Part shown: one piece after another, positions 62,016-64,000 of the stretch
Layout: each line of letters starts with the position of its first letter
Numbering within the stretch: the first letter of the stretch is position 1
The notes under the pieces: model-generated
What the model was told of the DNA's origin: nothing
The model's input: the letters and a program-made list of their open reading frames with translations, nothing else
Databases searched by the model: none
Assembly (NCBI GenBank): GCA_965232465.1
Contig: OZ246977.1
Coordinates: 682,001 to 746,000 of the forward strand
Direction of reading: 5' to 3'
DNA length: 64,000 bases
Source of the DNA: G965232465 sp965232465
GTDB taxonomy: Bacteria > Pseudomonadota > Alphaproteobacteria > JAQWUY01
Made by a program: the position numbers and the translations under genes

Positions 62016-63236
62016 ATGCATACAGAATACGATGTGATTATAGTAGGGGGGGGGTTGTCTGGATTACAGATGGCGGTCTGTTTGGGCATGCACCATATAC
62101 GGGTATGTGTCGTTGATAAGACGCCTGTCAGTACAGTTATAAATTCCCCTGATGATGGCAGGACATGTGCCATTGCTTATGCCTCTGTAAATTTGTTTAA
62201 ACATACAGGGGTTTGGGATTTGGTGGGGGATGAGGCATGTCCTATGCACCACATTCGCATCGAAGATGGGGACTTGATTAAGGGGCTATCGTATTTTAGT
62301 ATGCAGTATGACCGGCAATTGGTGGATGGGGAAGATTTGGGGTATATTGTGGAAAATAATACCTTACGGCGATGCCAATATGCACGGTTGCAATCGTTAC
62401 CCACGGTCACATACTTGGAAAATAGGACCGTAACAGATTTTGTCACCAGCGATAATATGGCAACAATAACTTTGGATAATGGCACATACATAACGACAAA
62501 ATTGGTTATTGGGGCGGATGGTAAATTTTCCAAAATGCGCCATATGGTCGGCATTAAAGTTACCCAGTGGCAATATGACCAAACGGCAATCGTATGTACC
62601 CTTAATTGTGAAAAACCCCATAATAATACAGCACTGGAACTGTTTTTACCCAGTGGACCATTTGCATCGCTTCCTTTATCTGATAACCGCATGAGTATTG
62701 TATGGTCGGAAAAAACCGCCTTGGTAAACGACCTACTGGCATTGTCAGAAGGGGACTTTAATATGCAATTACAACATCGTATGGGCGATTGGCTGGGTAA
62801 GGTCAGTGTGTGTGGTAATAACCGTTGGTCATACCCGCTTAGCCTGATGCATGCCCATACTTATATCAGTAACCGCTTTTGCTTGATTGCGGATTCCGCC
62901 CACGCCATGCACCCCATAGCAGGACAAGGTTTTAACATGGGCGTACGGGACATTGCCGCCTTAACCGAAGTTGTAACAAATGCTTACAAAGGGTGCGAAG
63001 ATTGGGGGGCACAGAGTGTCTTAAAACAATACGAACAATATCGGTATGCGGATAATACGGCGTTGGTGATGATATGTGATGGCTTAACCCGTTTGTTTTC
63101 AAATAACAACAGTATCTTAAAAACCGCCCGTGTACTGGGATTGGGGGCATTAGATAAAGTTCCCTTTGCCAAAAAAATATTTATGAAACATGCCATGGGA
63201 ACCCTTGGTACCCATATCCCCCCCTTGTTAAAATAA
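62016..63236 (+). CDS. UbiH/UbiF-type FAD-dependent monooxygenase
   Basis: A 406-residue flavoprotein hydroxylase of the ubiquinone-synthesis group. FAD motifs: DVIIVGGGLSGLQMAV (GxGxxG, residues 5–20), GADGKFSKMRHMVGI (DG motif) and RFCLIADSAHAMHPIAGQGFNMGVRDIAALTEV (GD-type motif with the UbiH 'HpiaGQGfN' form). It is likely to hydroxylate a ubiquinone ring precursor; which ring position (UbiH, UbiF, UbiI or broad UbiL/M) is not determinable. A run of nine G (62046–62054) encodes part of the glycine loop at codons 11–13. Confidence 0.88.
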   Translation: MHTEYDVIIVGGGLSGLQMAVCLGMHHIRVCVVDKTPVSTVINSPDDGRTCAIAYASVNLFKHTGVWDLVGDEACPMHHIRIEDGDLIKGLSYFSMQYDRQLVDGEDLGYIVENNTLRRCQYARLQSLPTVTYLENRTVTDFVTSDNMATITLDNGTYITTKLVIGADGKFSKMRHMVGIKVTQWQYDQTAIVCTLNCEKPHNNTALELFLPSGPFASLPLSDNRMSIVWSEKTALVNDLLALSEGDFNMQLQHRMGDWLGKVSVCGNNRWSYPLSLMHAHTYISNRFCLIADSAHAMHPIAGQGFNMGVRDIAALTEVVTNAYKGCEDWGAQSVLKQYEQYRYADNTALVMICDGLTRLFSNNNSILKTARVLGLGALDKVPFAKKIFMKHAMGTLGTHIPPLLK

Positions 63237-63244
63237 TCCATAGA

Positions 63245-63847
63245 TTACGCCCATGGGCGAATGATGGCATCCTTGAATTCCCATTCGGTAATGGCGTCTT
63301 CGTGTTCCAGGGTGATGCCGATGTGGTCTAATCCATTTAACAGCCTGTTTCTTAGGGCATCGTCCATGTCAAAAGGATATATTTTGTTACCGGCGACAAT
63401 GGTTTTGCGTTCCAAGTTTATGGTGATTTCTGAGGCATCTGGGGTTTTGACCAAATTCATGATTTCTCGATGGTCTTCGGGGGGTAAAATAATCGGGCAA
63501 ATACCATTATTAAAACAGTTGTTATAAAAAATATCGGCAATCGAAGTGGAAATAACGCATTTAATACCAAAATCTGCTAATGCCCATGGGGCGTGTTCTC
63601 TGGAGGATCCACAACCAAAATTATCCCCCGCAATTAAAATTTGGGCGTTACGATAATGGGGGTCGTTTAAAATAAAATCAGGTATTTCGTTTCCGTCCTC
63701 AGAATATCGTATATCTTCAAACGCATGTATACCCAGCCCTGTACGGGTGATGACTTTTAAGTACTGTTTGGGTAAAATCATATCCGTATCGATATTGATT
63801 AAATCCATAGGTGCACAAATACCCTGTAAGGTGGTAAATTTTTTCAT
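63245..63847 (-). CDS. leuD: 3-Isopropylmalate dehydratase small subunit
   Basis: A 200-residue swivel subunit of the aconitase-family dehydratase in leucine synthesis. Markers: NIDTDMILPKQYLK at residues 18–31, FGCGSSREHAPWAL (substrate-binding Ser/Arg loop) and SIADIFYNNCFNNG. Normal length. The start overlaps the leuC stop (TAATG), so the two subunits are translationally coupled. Convergent with the ubiH-like gene, 8 bases apart. Confidence 0.95.
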   Translation of the reverse strand: MKKFTTLQGICAPMDLINIDTDMILPKQYLKVITRTGLGIHAFEDIRYSEDGNEIPDFILNDPHYRNAQILIAGDNFGCGSSREHAPWALADFGIKCVISTSIADIFYNNCFNNGICPIILPPEDHREIMNLVKTPDASEITINLERKTIVAGNKIYPFDMDDALRNRLLNGLDHIGITLEHEDAITEWEFKDAIIRPWA

Positions 63848-64000
63848 TATAATTCCCCATCCACCAGCTTACGATAATCGGTTATACGCCCGGTAATTGC
63901 CGATGCGGCCGCCACAGCGGGGGATACAAGGTGTGTGCGACCGCCCCGTCCTTGTCGTCCTTCGAAGTTACGGTTCGAAGTGGATGCGCATCGTTCGCCG
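63847..64000 (-). CDS. leuC: 3-Isopropylmalate dehydratase large subunit, C-terminal end only
   Basis: The last ~50 residues are visible and run off the right edge: FEGRQGRGGRTHLVSPAVAA followed by ASAITGRITDYRKL, the usual LeuC C-terminus ('NFEGRQG.ggRTHLvSPamaAAAAi.G'). It ends with TAA overlapping the leuD start. The Fe-S cluster region lies outside the window. Confidence 0.93.
   Translation of the reverse strand, partial: GERCASTSNRNFEGRQGRGGRTHLVSPAVAAASAITGRITDYRKLVDGEL

Noticed and set aside
1..64000. tRNA or rRNA genes, including a tRNA target for the integrase remnant
   Set aside because: I saw no convincing T-arm or acceptor pairing on either strand by eye; a covariance-model scan would be decisive.

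Overview
The window reads as a moderately AT-rich, gene-dense chromosome segment, most likely from an alphaproteobacterium. The support is indirect: a purB–bolA–grxD run, an Fe-type superoxide dismutase, many substrate-binding-protein-dependent ABC importers, hydantoinase and family III CoA-transferase operons, and ubiquinone-type monooxygenase, ftsK, rsmD, argG and leuCD housekeeping genes. A large inverse autotransporter (intimin/invasin-like) at the left edge, several decayed insertion sequences and gene vestiges suggest a host- or surface-associated lifestyle with ongoing genome decay. The genus cannot be named from this sequence alone.

Layout. 1–4.9 kb: the 5' part of a very long repeat-rich inverse autotransporter, driven by a promoter whose spacer contains a 14-nt A/T homopolymer. 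5–15 kb: an Lrp-type regulator divergent from an O-acetylhomoserine sulfhydrylase-type enzyme, a dipeptide-type ABC operon (dppA-B-C-DF) followed by a LysR gene and preceded by an N-formylglutamate amidohydrolase, and a divergent class I amidotransferase. 15–22 kb: a Sel1-repeat protein placed between the amidotransferase and a vestige of that gene's own 3' end, then a sugar-type ABC operon with a split ATPase and a terminal lactonase-like amidohydrolase. 22–27.5 kb: IS5 debris, a tiny operon of unusual composition, and an IclR / binding protein-like / two CoA-transferases / MaoC cluster ending in a vestige of a binding-protein gene.

27.5–37.2 kb is the most coherent candidate system. It has a LacI regulator, an inositol-monophosphatase-family phosphatase, an FbpABC/AfuABC-like ABC importer, a cytosolic glycerophosphodiesterase, a divergent Tat-exported glycerophosphodiesterase, and a Na/phosphate cotransporter with a PhoU-like tail. 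Two near-identical palindromes, probably LacI operators, sit at its two control points. I infer that it scavenges phosphodiesters or phosphorylated polyols, recovering both carbon and phosphate. 37.2–38 kb holds a decayed IS256-type transposase and a decayed integrase.

38–47 kb: a LysR regulator divergent from an SsuABC/NMT1-type importer, hydantoinase A and B subunits and a class III aminotransferase, which looks like an import-and-degrade operon for a hydantoin or lactam. 47–47.9 kb: IS3 and IS5 remnants; the IS5 one is inverted relative to the copy at 21.9 kb. 48–54 kb: the histidine-utilisation locus (hutGUI one way, hutCH the other) with two back-to-back consensus promoters sharing one palindrome. 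54–64 kb: housekeeping genes (argG, grxD, bolA, purB, sodB, rsmD, ftsK, a ubiH-like gene, leuD and the end of leuC), with an unexplained 108-nt inverted-repeat-bounded element between ftsK and the ubiH-like gene. I saw no rRNA, tRNA or CRISPR array.
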